Source: Paracoccus sp. Z118
Lineage (GTDB): Bacteria; Pseudomonadota; Alphaproteobacteria; Rhodobacterales; Rhodobacteraceae
NCBI RefSeq assembly: GCF_019061185.1
Contig: NZ_JAHQZU010000001.1
Location: 224,745-288,744, forward strand
Length of the DNA: 64,000 nt
Direction of reading: 5' to 3'
Position numbers and translations under genes: made by a program. Each line of letters begins with the position of its first letter. The first letter of the stretch is position 1. Positions 55,908 through 64,000 of this stretch are shown here, in pieces. Under the pieces are notes generated by a model. It saw nothing but the letters and a program-made list of their open reading frames with translations, had not been told where the DNA came from and made no database searches.

Positions 55908-56447
55908 TCAGGACGGGGGTTTTCCGGCCAGAAGATCGGCGAGGCCGGAGAACGGCTTGCGGGTTTCCTCGGCCTCTTCGGCCTCGCCCGCTGCTTCGGC
56001 GGGTGGGTCCAGTTCCGCATCCGGGCTGCGGGGGTATTCGGGCAGGGCGAGCGACAGCGCCTCGATCATCACCGCGCCCGCGTCGATGGACTGGCCCAGC
56101 GGCTCGACATCGGCGTCGGGCATCTCGACCTCCTCGCCCTCGGGCGTGGTGGCGTAGGGCGTCCAGACGCGGCGGATTTCCTCGTCCAGCGCCGTTTCCA
56201 CGGGGTTCAGCGTCACCCCGCAGGGCTGGACGACGCGGGCGGTCAGGCGGCCGATCAGCTCCCACGCGCCATGCGGGGCGGGGGAAATGCTCGCCGCCAT
56301 CCGCAGCGCGGGAAGGTCCAGCAGATCCAGTTCGGCGGCGATGGCGGCGCGCTGGCCTGCGTCCGGCGCCAGCGTCAGTTCGGTGGGCGAGCGGGGGTTC
56401 AGCTGCGAGACCCGCAGGCGGTGGGTGAAGGGATCGGCGACGGACAT
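55908..56447 (-). CDS. YceD/DUF177-family protein
   Basis: The 179-residue product belongs to the DUF177 (YceD) family, found next to rpmF across bacteria and linked to 23S rRNA processing or accumulation. It has [11 protein letters not shown] at the start and the family signature [20 protein letters not shown] near residue 69, with the characteristic Cys. The tail is acidic and ends AGKPPS. The start at 56447 has GGAAAGG before it and is preferred over one at 56540. It starts the minus-strand run with rpmF, plsX and fabH and is divergent from bamE. Confidence 0.88.
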   Translation of the reverse strand: MSVADPFTHRLRVSQLNPRSPTELTLAPDAGQRAAIAAELDLLDLPALRMAASISPAPHGAWELIGRLTARVVQPCGVTLNPVETALDEEIRRVWTPYATTPEGEEVEMPDADVEPLGQSIDAGAVMIEALSLALPEYPRSPDAELDPPAEAAGEAEEAEETRKPFSGLADLLAGKPPS

Positions 56448-56660
56448 CGGGGGCCTTTCCGGCGGTGGGTCCGCCGTGTGAATCGGGGGCTGGCGGAGGG
56501 GCAGGCGGCGTCTTGCCGCCGGGTTTCGGCGCATCCCCATCTAATGACGCGACATTCTTGAGCGTTCGGGATGAGTTTGCTAAGCGTTGCCCGCGCAGTC
56601 AACATCGCGCAGGAACTTGCAGCGCGAAGCGACGGCGCGAAGTGGAAGGCGAGGAACCGC

Positions 56661-57125
56661 ATGACGACATCCCGGCGACGGTTCATCGCCCTTGCCCTGG
56701 CGCTTCCCGCAAGCGCCGCGCTGGCCGGCTGTGTGCGCCAGTATCGCAACCACGGCTATGTCCCGCCCGAACTCGACCTTGCGCAGGTCGTGGTCGGCCA
56801 GACCCGTCAGGATGAACTGGAAGGGCTGATCGGCCGCCCCGGCGCGACCGGGGTGCTGACCGGCTCGGCCTGGTATTACGTCGGCTCGCGCTGGGAACAT
56901 TACGGCCCCCGCGAGCCGCGCGAGATCGACCGGCAGGTCGTCGCCATCAGCTTCGACGAGGCGGGCACCGTCTCCAACGTCGAACGGTTCGGGCTGGAGC
57001 GTGGCCGCGTCGTCGCGCTGTCGCGGCGCGTGACGGAGACCAACGTGCAGGGCATCGGCCTGATCGGTCAGTTGCTGGGCAGCGTCGGCAATATCGACCC
57101 GAGCGCCATCATTCCCAACGACTGA
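56661..57125 (+). CDS. bamE: Outer-membrane assembly lipoprotein BamE (SmpA/OmlA)
   Basis: BamE is a lipoprotein partner of BamA. The 154-residue product has a lipoprotein signal peptide with the lipobox LAGC (Cys at about residue 24), preceded by basic residues TSRRRF. The BamE fold is recognisable from LAQVVVGQTRQDELEGLIGR, WYYVGSRWEHYGP and VAISFDEAGTVSNVERFGLE. The start at 56661 has GAGGAA at the right distance. It is divergent from yceD with a 213-base gap that holds no gene. BamA itself is at 33796-36132. Confidence 0.93.
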   Translation: MTTSRRRFIALALALPASAALAGCVRQYRNHGYVPPELDLAQVVVGQTRQDELEGLIGRPGATGVLTGSAWYYVGSRWEHYGPREPREIDRQVVAISFDEAGTVSNVERFGLERGRVVALSRRVTETNVQGIGLIGQLLGSVGNIDPSAIIPND

Positions 57126-57144
57126 CACCGGGGAGCGGCCGACA

Positions 57145-57162
57145 CGGGGGCGCCTGCCCCCG
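57145..57162. terminator. Hairpin between convergent bamE and msrB
   Basis: CGGGGGC, loop GCCT, then GCCCCCG form a perfect 7-bp stem centred in the 51-base gap between the two convergent stops. It could end transcripts from both sides, but no T run follows on either strand. Confidence 0.4.
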
Positions 57163-57176
57163 CGCCGCGGCGGAGT

Positions 57177-57578
57177 TCAGGCCGCGTCCGGCACGAAGCG
57201 CAGCGCCACGCCGTTGATGCAGTAGCGCTGGCCGGTGGGCGGCGGCCCGTCGGGGAACACATGGCCCAGATGCGCGTCGCAGCGGTGGCAGCGGACCTCG
57301 GTGCGGATCATGCCGTGGCTCGCGTCCCGATGCTCGTCGATCTGCCCGCCCGCGCGCGAGAAGCTCGGCCAGCCGCAATGGCTCTCGAACTTCTGGTCGC
57401 CATCGAACAGCCGGGCGTCGCAGCAGACGCAGGCATAATGGCCGGACGCGCGCTCCGCCTCGGGGAAACCGGGATGCGAGAAGGGGCGTTCGGTTCCCGC
57501 ATGGCGTGTGACGCGGTAAGCCTCGGGGTCGAGCATCTCGCGCCATTCGGCATCGCTTCGCGTTATCTTTTCTGTCAT
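57177..57578 (-). CDS. msrB: Peptide-methionine (R)-S-oxide reductase MsrB
   Basis: MsrB repairs R-methionine sulfoxide in proteins. The 133-residue product has [20 protein letters not shown] at the start, the zinc pairs CVCC (near residue 49) and CHRC (near 97), the core [11 protein letters not shown] and the catalytic [11 protein letters not shown] at the end with the active cysteine at about residue 122. The start at 57578 gives the family N-terminus; longer in-frame starts overlap the divergent acyltransferase region. Confidence 0.94.
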   Translation of the reverse strand: MTEKITRSDAEWREMLDPEAYRVTRHAGTERPFSHPGFPEAERASGHYACVCCDARLFDGDQKFESHCGWPSFSRAGGQIDEHRDASHGMIRTEVRCHRCDAHLGHVFPDGPPPTGQRYCINGVALRFVPDAA

Positions 57579-57726
57579 CAGGCACCTATATATCTCTGCC
57601 ATTGAAGATAGGGCCGCGCCCGCCTGCGACAAGATGCGGGCGGCCCGGACGAAGCCGAGGGCGCGGACGCTCGCCTTGCGCGGGCAGGTTTCCACGGATG
57701 CCGGAGCGGCAGATGGGGCTATAGGA

Positions 57727-58473
57727 ATGCTGGCACTTCTGAAAGGACGTTACCGGGTCCGGCTTGCCGAAGGCGCGGGCGATCTGCAGGCTGCGCAGCG
57801 GCTGCGCTGGCTGGCCTTCATCGGCCGCGGCAGCGACAGCGCCGGGCTGGACGCCGACGAGTTCGATGCGATCTGCCAGCACGCGCTGGTCGAGGAGACG
57901 CGCAGCGGCCAGCTCGTCGCCTGCTTCCGCATCTTGCCGTTTGCCAGCGGGGCCGAGATCGGGCGCAGCTATTCGGCCCAGCATTACGGTCTGTCGAAGC
58001 TCGGCGCCTTTCCCGGCCGGATGGCCGAGATCGGCCGCTTCTGCATCCATCCCGAGCATCACGATCCCGATATCCTCCGCGTCGCCTGGGGTGCGGTGAC
58101 GCGATATGTCGATCAGAACGGGATCGAGCTGCTGTTCGGCTGCTCGTCGTTCACCGGGACCGAGCCTTCGGGCTATGAGGACGCCTTTGCCATGCTGCGC
58201 CAGCGGCACCTCGCCCCGGATCGCTGGCTGCCGCGCATCAAGGCGCCCGACGTGTTCCGCTTCGGCCGCCTGCTGCGCCGCCGGACCCCGGATGCCCGCG
58301 CCGCGATGGCGGCGATGCCGCCCTTGCTGCGGACCTATCTGCTGATGGGCGGCTGGGTCAGCGATCACGCGGTGGTGGACCGCGAGCTGAACACGCTGCA
58401 TGTCTTCACCGGGCTGGAAATCCGCGCGATTCCGCCCGCGCGTGCAAAGCTGCTGCGGTTGGTGGCGGGATAG
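57727..58473 (+). CDS. olsB: Ornithine-acyl-ACP N-acyltransferase OlsB (ornithine-lipid synthesis)
   Basis: OlsB links a 3-hydroxyacyl chain from ACP to ornithine to make lyso-ornithine lipid. The 248-residue product has a GNAT-like fold of the OlsB/hemolysin-acyltransferase type: [20 protein letters not shown] near residue 10, VACFRILPF near residue 70 and the key [30 protein letters not shown]. The start at 57727 matches this family start. The partner OlsA is often encoded directly after OlsB, but here tgt follows, so OlsA must lie elsewhere. Confidence 0.75.
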   Translation: MLALLKGRYRVRLAEGAGDLQAAQRLRWLAFIGRGSDSAGLDADEFDAICQHALVEETRSGQLVACFRILPFASGAEIGRSYSAQHYGLSKLGAFPGRMAEIGRFCIHPEHHDPDILRVAWGAVTRYVDQNGIELLFGCSSFTGTEPSGYEDAFAMLRQRHLAPDRWLPRIKAPDVFRFGRLLRRRTPDARAAMAAMPPLLRTYLLMGGWVSDHAVVDRELNTLHVFTGLEIRAIPPARAKLLRLVAG

Positions 58474-58534
58474 GGCGGCTTGCGCCCGCCCCCTCGCGGC
58501 CCTAGAACCCCGTGTTCCCTTGCGCGAGGCTGCG

Positions 58535-59662
58535 ATGACCGGCTTTTCCTTCACCCTGAACGCCACCGACGGCAAGGCGAGGGCGGGCGTCATCCAGACC
58601 CCGCGCGGCGAGATCCGCACCCCCGCCTTCATGCCGGTGGGCACCGCCGCGACCGTCAAGGCGATGCTGCCTGAATCGGTCCGTGCGACCGGGGCCGACA
58701 TCCTGCTGGGCAACACCTATCACCTGATGCTGCGCCCCGGCGCCGAGCGGATCGCCAAGCTGGGCGGGCTGCACCGCTTCATGAACTGGCAGCGCCCGAT
58801 CCTCACCGATTCGGGCGGCTTCCAGGTGATGAGCCTCGCCGATCTGCGCAAGCTGACCGAGGAGGGCGTGACCTTCGCCAGCCATATCGACGGCTCGCGC
58901 CATTTCCTGTCGCCCGAGACCAGCATGGAAATTCAGCGGCTGCTGGGCTCGGACATCGTGATGGCGTTCGACGAATGCCCCGCGCTGCCGGCCACGCATG
59001 AGCGGCAGGCCGAGGCGATGCGGCTGTCGATGCGATGGGCGCAGCGATCGCGCGACGCCTTCGGCGACCGGCCGGGACATGCGCTGTTCGGCATCATGCA
59101 GGGCGGGGTGGAGCGTGATCTGCGCGAGGAAAGCGCCCAGGCGCTGCGCGGCATCGGCTTCGACGGCTACGCCATCGGCGGCCTTGCCGTGGGCGAGGGG
59201 CAGGAGGCGATGTTCGGCGTCCTCGACTACGCACCCGACCTGCTGCCAAAGGACAAGCCGCGCTATCTGATGGGCGTGGGCAAGCCCGACGACATCGTGG
59301 GTGCCGTCCAGCGCGGGGTGGACATGATGGATTGCGTGCTGCCCTCGCGTTCGGGCCGCACCGGGCAGGCCTTCACCCGCCACGGCGTCGTCAACATCAA
59401 GAACGCCCGTCACGCCGAGGACCCGCGCGGGCTGGACCCGGACTGCACCTGTCCGGCCTGCTCGGGTTACAGCCGCGCTTATCTGCACCATGTCTTCCGC
59501 TCGGGCGAGATCATCGCCTCGATGCTGATGACCTGGCACAACCTGCATTATTTTCAGGAGATCATGCAGGGGATGCGGGACGCCATCGCCACCGGTTCGC
59601 TGGACGCATGGGTCGGTGAGTTCCACGCGCAACGCGCCGCCGGAGACCTGCCCCCGCTCTGA
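58535..59662 (+). CDS. tgt: tRNA-guanine transglycosylase (queuine synthesis)
   Basis: Tgt replaces G34 with preQ1 in tRNAs with GUN anticodons. The 375-residue product has [20 protein letters not shown], the active-site [27 protein letters not shown] and the zinc-site [18 protein letters not shown]. Length is normal. The start at 58535 fits the family. It is 61 bases after olsB; rnd follows. Confidence 0.97.
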   Translation: MTGFSFTLNATDGKARAGVIQTPRGEIRTPAFMPVGTAATVKAMLPESVRATGADILLGNTYHLMLRPGAERIAKLGGLHRFMNWQRPILTDSGGFQVMSLADLRKLTEEGVTFASHIDGSRHFLSPETSMEIQRLLGSDIVMAFDECPALPATHERQAEAMRLSMRWAQRSRDAFGDRPGHALFGIMQGGVERDLREESAQALRGIGFDGYAIGGLAVGEGQEAMFGVLDYAPDLLPKDKPRYLMGVGKPDDIVGAVQRGVDMMDCVLPSRSGRTGQAFTRHGVVNIKNARHAEDPRGLDPDCTCPACSGYSRAYLHHVFRSGEIIASMLMTWHNLHYFQEIMQGMRDAIATGSLDAWVGEFHAQRAAGDLPPL

Positions 59663-59739
59663 GCGAATATCTGGCGCAGACGCGGTTTGTCCCCTAAAGC
59701 GCGACGATGGCGGACGAACCGCCGATCCGAAAGGCTTTC

Positions 59740-60924
59740 ATGGCGTCCCAAGACATCCGAACCATCACCACCACGCAGGAACTCGCCGCGTTCTGCGAAC
59801 TGGCCAAGGCCCAGCCCTACGTCACGCTGGACACCGAGTTCCTGCGCGAGCGGACCTATTATTCCAAGCTCTGCCTGATCCAGATGGCGCTGCCCCCCGC
59901 ATCCGGCCCAAAGGCCGAGGGCGGGCCCGCCGTGCTGGTCGATCCGCTGGTCGCAGACCTGTCGCTGGAGCCGCTTTACGATCTGTTCCGCCATACCGCG
60001 ACGGTCAAGGTGTTCCACGCCGCCCGGCAGGATCTGGAGATCTTCTTCCACGACGCCGCCGTCTTCCCCGATCCGCTGTTCGACACCCAGGTCGCCGCGA
60101 TGGTCTGCGGCTTCGGCGAGCAGGCCGGGTATGAGACGCTGGTGCGCAAGATCACGCGCGAGAACCTCGACAAGTCGTCGCGCTTCACGGACTGGTCGCG
60201 CCGCCCGCTGTCAGACGCGCAGGCGGCCTATGCGCTGGCCGACGTGACCCATCTGCGGGCGATCTACGAATTTCTGGCGGCGCAGTTGAAGAAGACCGGC
60301 CGCGAGTCCTGGGTGGCCGAAGAGGCCGCCGTGCTGGTCGATCCCGAAACCTACATCGTGCGCCCGGATGAGGCATGGGAGCGGGTCCGCACCCGCTCGG
60401 GCTCGCCGCGCTTTCTGGCGGTGGTGCGGGAGCTGGCGAAGTTCCGCGAGATCTACGCCCAGACCCGCGACGTGCCGCGCAGCCGCGTCTTCAAGGACGA
60501 CGCGCTGATCGAACTCGCCTCGACCAAGCCGCTGACCGAGGAAGACCTCGGCCGCTCGCGCCTGCTGCTGCGCGAGGCGCGGCGGGGCGACATCGCGCAG
60601 GGCATTCTCGCCGCCGTGAAGGCCGGGATGGAGGTCAAGGACCCGCCGAAACCTGCACCGGAGCCCGAGGGCAAGCCCGGCAACGCGGCGCTGGCCGACC
60701 TGTTGCGGGTGCTGCTGAAGGCCAAGGCCGACGCGGCCGGGGTTGCGCCCAAGCTGATCGCCTCGTCCTCCGATCTGGACGCCATCGCCTCGGGCGGGCG
60801 CGATCTGCCGGCGCTGCATGGTTGGCGGGCCGAGGTCTTCGGCAACGACGCGCTGCGTCTGGCGCAGGGCAGCATCGCCCTGTCGGCGGGCGGCGGCGCG
60901 GTGAAGGTCGTGCCGGTGGGGTGA
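59740..60924 (+). CDS. rnd: Ribonuclease D
   Basis: RNase D trims 3' ends of tRNA precursors. The 394-residue product has the DEDD exonuclease motifs VTLDTEFLRERTYYSKLCLI near residue 23, VKVFHAARQDLEIFFHDAAV and YALADVTHLRAIYEFL, and the HRDC domain near residue 200 (RPDEAWERVR..RFLAVVRELAKFREIYA). The start at 59740 has AAAGG before it and homologous spacing; an ATG at 59707 is also in frame. Bases 60925-61133 after it contain no gene. Confidence 0.93.
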   Translation: MASQDIRTITTTQELAAFCELAKAQPYVTLDTEFLRERTYYSKLCLIQMALPPASGPKAEGGPAVLVDPLVADLSLEPLYDLFRHTATVKVFHAARQDLEIFFHDAAVFPDPLFDTQVAAMVCGFGEQAGYETLVRKITRENLDKSSRFTDWSRRPLSDAQAAYALADVTHLRAIYEFLAAQLKKTGRESWVAEEAAVLVDPETYIVRPDEAWERVRTRSGSPRFLAVVRELAKFREIYAQTRDVPRSRVFKDDALIELASTKPLTEEDLGRSRLLLREARRGDIAQGILAAVKAGMEVKDPPKPAPEPEGKPGNAALADLLRVLLKAKADAAGVAPKLIASSSDLDAIASGGRDLPALHGWRAEVFGNDALRLAQGSIALSAGGGAVKVVPVG

Positions 60925-61133
60925 TCCGGTCGGCGGCCCGGATGCGCGGCCCGTCAGCCCGCTCGCCATGGGGTCCGCCAGCGCCGGCCTGGCCGCAGGT
61001 CCAGAAGCAATGCCGTAGGATGTGAGACGGGTGGGGATATGATCTCCGCTTGCCGTGCTTCCCTTCTGGAAAGTGCAGGGACGTTCGTTGATAGTCGGGG
61101 CGAGCGACGGGGCGCTGTCACTGAAAGCCAGCC

Positions 61134-62462
61134 TCAGCGCGGAATCACGATCTCCGCCCGCAGGCCACCGAACCGCTTGCCATCCCCCAGCCGCAACTGC
61201 CCGCCATGCGCGCGGGCCACATCGGCGGCAATCGACAGGCCAAGCCCGACACCGCCGCCGCGATCCTGATTGCGGGCGGGGTCGAGCCGGGTGAACGGCC
61301 GCACCGCCTCTTCGCGCCGGGCGGCCGGGATGCCCGGCCCGTCATCCTCGACCGAGATGCGGAAGCTTTTCGTGCCGATCGCCGCCTCGACCTCGGCGCG
61401 GGTGCCGTAGCGCACGGCGTTGCCGATCAGGTTCTCGACCGCGCGGCGCAGCATGTCGGTGCGGAACGTCGCCTCGGCGCGGGCATCGCCCTCCAGCCGC
61501 GCCAGCGTCACGTTCTGTCCGGCGCGGCGGGCATCGCCCACCACCCCCTGCACGAAGGGCAAAGCGGGCTGGGGCAGGGCGGCGCTGTCCATCGCGTCGT
61601 GGCGGGCGTGGTCGAGGAATCCGTCCACCAGCCGCTTCATCTCGGCCACGTCGCGTTCCATGTCCTCGATCTCGGACGGCTCGGGCGGCAGATCGGACGA
61701 CAGCATCGACAGGCTCAGCTTCAGCCGCGTCAGCGGCGTGCGCAGGTCGTGGCCGACCCCCGACAGCATCAGCTTGCGCTGCTCGTTCTGCCGCTCCAGC
61801 CGGTTGCGCATGTCGAGAAACGCCGCGCCCGCGCTGCGCACCTCCGCCGCGCCGGCAGGGCGATAGGGAACGATCCGCCCGCGGCCGAACGCCTCTGCCG
61901 CCCGCGCCAGCCGCTGGATCGGCCGCAACTGGTTGCGCAGGAAGATCGCCGCGATGCCCGTCATCAGCAGCGACGTTCCCAGCAGCAGCACCAGAAGCTG
62001 GTGCGGGTTCGCCGCGCTCACCCGGCGGCGCGAGAACTCCATCAGCAAGGGTGGATCGCCCGCCATCGAGACGCGCACCTCCCGCAGGTCCGACAGGTCC
62101 ACGCCCGTCACCGCCGGAAGCTGCTCGCGCAGCCGGGCGATCACCACCCGGCCCGAGAAGTCGATGAACTCCCGCCGGTCCTGCACGGGCTCGGCCGGGA
62201 CGGTCAGTTCGATCTCCAGCGGCGCGGCGATCCCTTGCGCCGAGGCCAGCGCCTCGGGCGTCTGTCCGCCGACGCGGTCCGCCACCAGCGCGAGTTCGCG
62301 GACCATCGTGTCGGTCATCTGCCGCGTCACATCCTCGAAATGGCGCTGCAGGAACATGATGGTGACGACCACCGAGACGACCACCACCGGCAGGAACAGG
62401 ATCAGCGCCGCCCGCCCGTAAAGCCCGCGCGGCATCAGTCGTTTCAGCCAGCCGAAATCCAT
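61134..62462 (-). CDS. EnvZ/OmpR-type sensor histidine kinase
   Basis: The 442-residue product has two membrane helices (about residues 16-38 and 155-175) enclosing a periplasmic sensor of about 115 residues, a HAMP region, the phospho-acceptor SGVGHDLRTPLTRLKLSLSM with His238, and ATPase boxes NLIGNAVRYGT, VEDDGPGIPAARR and GVGLGLSIAADVARAHGG. The kinase core resembles EnvZ. No response regulator is encoded in the window beside it: upstream is a divergent hydrolase gene and downstream the gap after rnd. The signal is unknown. Confidence 0.9.
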   Translation of the reverse strand: MDFGWLKRLMPRGLYGRAALILFLPVVVVSVVVTIMFLQRHFEDVTRQMTDTMVRELALVADRVGGQTPEALASAQGIAAPLEIELTVPAEPVQDRREFIDFSGRVVIARLREQLPAVTGVDLSDLREVRVSMAGDPPLLMEFSRRRVSAANPHQLLVLLLGTSLLMTGIAAIFLRNQLRPIQRLARAAEAFGRGRIVPYRPAGAAEVRSAGAAFLDMRNRLERQNEQRKLMLSGVGHDLRTPLTRLKLSLSMLSSDLPPEPSEIEDMERDVAEMKRLVDGFLDHARHDAMDSAALPQPALPFVQGVVGDARRAGQNVTLARLEGDARAEATFRTDMLRRAVENLIGNAVRYGTRAEVEAAIGTKSFRISVEDDGPGIPAARREEAVRPFTRLDPARNQDRGGGVGLGLSIAADVARAHGGQLRLGDGKRFGGLRAEIVIPR

Positions 62463-62496
62463 GGCAACCCCTTCCGCAAGCGGCTAGCCTAAGCCC

Positions 62497-63372
62497 ATGA
62501 GCGATGCGGCGAAAGAGCGGGTCGTGCTGGCCCCGAACCCCTCGGCCCTGACCGGACCGGGGACCAACACCTTCCTGCTGGGCACCCGCGAGGTCGCCGT
62601 GATCGACCCCGGCCCCGACATCGAATCGCACCTTGCAGCGGTCATGGCCTCGGCCGCCGGGGCGGACGGGCGGGGGCGCGTCACCCATATCTTCGTCACC
62701 CACGCGCATCTGGACCACAGCGAAGGGGCGCGGCGACTCGCCTCGATGACTGGCGCGCCGCTGCTGGCTTACGGCGATGCCGAGGCGGGCCGCTCGCCCG
62801 CGATGAACCGGCTGGCGGGGCAGGGCGGGCTGGCCGAGGGCGAGGGCATCGACCGCGCCTTCGCCCCCGACCTGCTGCTGACCGACGGCGCCGTGGTCGA
62901 GACGGAGGAGTGGCGCCTGACCGCCATCCACACCCCCGGCCACATGGGCAATCACCTGAGCTTCGCCTGGGGCGAGACCGTCTTCAGCGGCGACGTGGTG
63001 ATGAACTGGTCCACGACGCTGATCTCCCCGCCCGAGGGGGATCTGGCCGATTATTTCCGCACCCTCGACCGCCTCGCCGCCACCGGCGCCCGCCGCCTGC
63101 TGCCCGCCCATGGCGGCGCGGTGGAAGACGTGCCCGGGCGCCTCGGGGAGCTGGGCGCCCACCGCCGCACCCGCACCGCCCAGATCCTCGCCGCGCTGCG
63201 CGAGGCGCCGGGAAGCGCCGACACCCTCGCCGCCCGCATCTACGACATCCCCCCGCACCTGCTGCCTGCCGCCGCGCGGAGCGTGCTGTCCCACCTCCTG
63301 TCCCTTCACGACCTCGGCGCGGTCCACGCGGATCGAGAGGAACTGGTGCGGGCGACCTGGCATCTCGCCTGA
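62497..63372 (+). CDS. Metallo-beta-lactamase-fold hydrolase (LACTB2-like)
   Basis: The 291-residue product has the zinc motif THAHLDHSEGARR at residues 68-80, then TAIHTPGHMGNHLSF and VFSGDVVMNW as the later zinc ligands, and a C-terminal winged-helix region (about residues 210-290). This layout matches the LACTB2/ribonuclease-like group, so RNA or thioester hydrolysis is possible, but the substrate is unknown. It is divergent from the kinase gene by 34 bases. tRNA-Asn follows. Confidence 0.85.
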   Translation: MSDAAKERVVLAPNPSALTGPGTNTFLLGTREVAVIDPGPDIESHLAAVMASAAGADGRGRVTHIFVTHAHLDHSEGARRLASMTGAPLLAYGDAEAGRSPAMNRLAGQGGLAEGEGIDRAFAPDLLLTDGAVVETEEWRLTAIHTPGHMGNHLSFAWGETVFSGDVVMNWSTTLISPPEGDLADYFRTLDRLAATGARRLLPAHGGAVEDVPGRLGELGAHRRTRTAQILAALREAPGSADTLAARIYDIPPHLLPAAARSVLSHLLSLHDLGAVHADREELVRATWHLA

Positions 63373-63445
63373 CGCGCCGGGGATCAGATTTTTGTCGCAT
63401 CCCCTCTGGACGCCCCCCAAACCCGGTGCTACATCGCCCCCGTGT

Positions 63446-63520
63446 TCCGGCGTAGCTCAGCGGTAGAGCAGTTGACTGTTAATCAATTGGTCGTAGGTTC
63501 GATCCCTACCGCCGGAGCCA
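63446..63520 (+). tRNA. tRNA-Asn (anticodon GTT)
   Basis: The sequence forms a complete cloverleaf: acceptor TCCGGCG/CGCCGGA, D stem GCTC/GAGC, anticodon loop CTGTTAA (anticodon GTT), T arm GTAGG TTCGATC CCTAC, and encoded CCA. It reads AAC and AAU. The DNA immediately after it looks like decayed accessory DNA, consistent with a tRNA being used as an integration site. Confidence 0.95.
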
Positions 63521-63562
63521 AAATCCAAATAGTTTCAAGGCATTAGCGCACCTGCGTGGACG

Positions 63563-63778
63563 GTGTTCAGGTTGCGTTTGGGGCATGTCACCGGATTTGT
63601 CACCTATCTCACCTCTACGGCTGTCCGCGAGCGAATCAAGCGGAAGCTGGCAGAGCGCCTGCAAAATCCCCGCGTTGAAGCGGACAGGCTCAGTGGGCAG
63701 CGTAACCGCTACAAGATCAAGCTGAAGTCGCCCGGCATTCGCTTGGTGTATCAGGTCGAAGATCAGGACCTTCGGTAA
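63563..63778 (+). pseudogene. RelE/ParE-family toxin remnant
   Basis: The central part (residues about 19-70) resembles a RelE-type mRNA interferase: AVRERIKRKLAERLQNPRVE, ADRLSGQRNRYKIKLKSPG and IRLVYQVED. The normal N-terminal strand is replaced by an unrelated segment and the normal C-terminal end (after RLVYQVED, usually a further strand with basic catalytic residues) is lost, because the frame hits a stop. No antitoxin gene is visible. It is likely an inactive leftover of a mobile element beside tRNA-Asn. Confidence 0.65.
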
Positions 63779-64000
63779 CGGGGTCGTCTTGGTCAAGCAG
63801 TTTGAGCATGCGAGGCGAGCCGCTGAGGTGCGGCCTGTGTTTGCCTTTCATCCCATCCTGCTGTTGCCGCGGCCTTCGTCTGAGATCCCACCGGGTGCAT
63901 GCTTCGGTCCGTGGTCGGCGCGTTGGCCGCCAACATGATGCTGGTTCAATGCAATTCCGATGTGCCCATCTCATTGGCGTGCTCGACAAAGAGCGGCAAC
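63779..64000. other. Low-information tail of the window
   Basis: The last 222 bases are less GC-rich than the rest and carry no intact gene that can be recognised. A minus-strand frame (63717-63989) reads QQDGMKGKHRPHLSGSPRML in its middle, which looks protein-like but could not be assigned. It may continue a degraded mobile region that extends beyond the window. Confidence 0.4.

Overview
The window is a high-GC (roughly two thirds G+C by eye) piece of chromosome from an alphaproteobacterium, most likely a member of the Rhodobacterales / Paracoccus-Rhodobacter group. The evidence is the gene order pyrH-frr-uppS-cdsA-dxr-rseP-bamA-skp-fabZ-lpxA-lpxI-lpxB, use of LpxI rather than LpxH, the argS-SPOR protein-nagZ and yceD-rpmF-plsX-fabH-ihfA-merR clusters, an OlsB ornithine-lipid acyltransferase, a Hint-domain protein of the type common in this order, and an SOS operator of the alphaproteobacterial form GTTC-N7-GTTC upstream of uvrA. 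Genus is not claimed. Almost everything is core chromosome; accessory DNA is limited to one scrambled insertion-sequence scar and the right edge.

Layout: 0-6.7 kb carries the 3' end of putA, a chromate-type transporter, a DadA-like oxidoreductase and a ferredoxin-reductase-type flavoprotein. 6.7-7.7 kb is a scar holding pieces of an IS21-type and an IS3-type transposase in opposite orientations. 7.8-17.9 kb has a small lipoprotein, moaA, a GFA zinc protein, uvrA with its SOS box, the signal recognition particle RNA, argS, a SPOR-domain protein, nagZ and a truncated haemoglobin. 18-24.1 kb is more variable: a cytochrome P450 coupled to a membrane alpha/beta hydrolase, an M48 protease, a VWA protein with a tiny upstream membrane protein, and a Hint-domain protein behind an AT-rich patch. 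24.2-28.1 kb holds ppx/gppA-rlmE, an AraC-type regulator and miaA.

28.2-40.8 kb is one long envelope-biogenesis run: UMP kinase and ribosome recycling factor, undecaprenyl-PP synthase, CDP-diglyceride synthase, DXP reductoisomerase, the RseP protease, the outer-membrane assembly factor BamA with its Skp-like chaperone, nadD, then fabZ-lpxA-lpxI-lpxB for lipid A. Many of these genes overlap by 1-8 bases or sit within a few bases of each other, so translational coupling is likely. 40.8-46.6 kb has RidA, a TauE/SafE permease, tRNA-Gly, DUF1489, a Bcr/CflA-type exporter, rpsD with its own promoter, leader and terminator, and the condensin accessory genes scpA-scpB. 46.6-51.8 kb on the minus strand is a dCTP deaminase followed by a LolD-like ATPase, a FtsX-type permease and a secreted CrtC/AttH-like lipocalin protein, all overlapping. 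51.9-56.4 kb is tRNA-Pro plus the yceD-rpmF-plsX-fabH-ihfA-merR run, interrupted by an oppositely oriented zinc-finger gene. 56.6-63.5 kb has bamE, msrB, olsB, tgt, rnd, an EnvZ-type kinase, a metallo-hydrolase and tRNA-Asn; the last 480 bases contain a decayed RelE-type toxin gene and no intact gene.

No CRISPR array, prophage, replication origin or intact transposon was seen. The most interesting items for follow-up are the AttH/permease/ATPase module, the P450-hydrolase pair, the Hint protein with its paired TTAA motifs, the structured rpsD leader and the mosaic IS scar.
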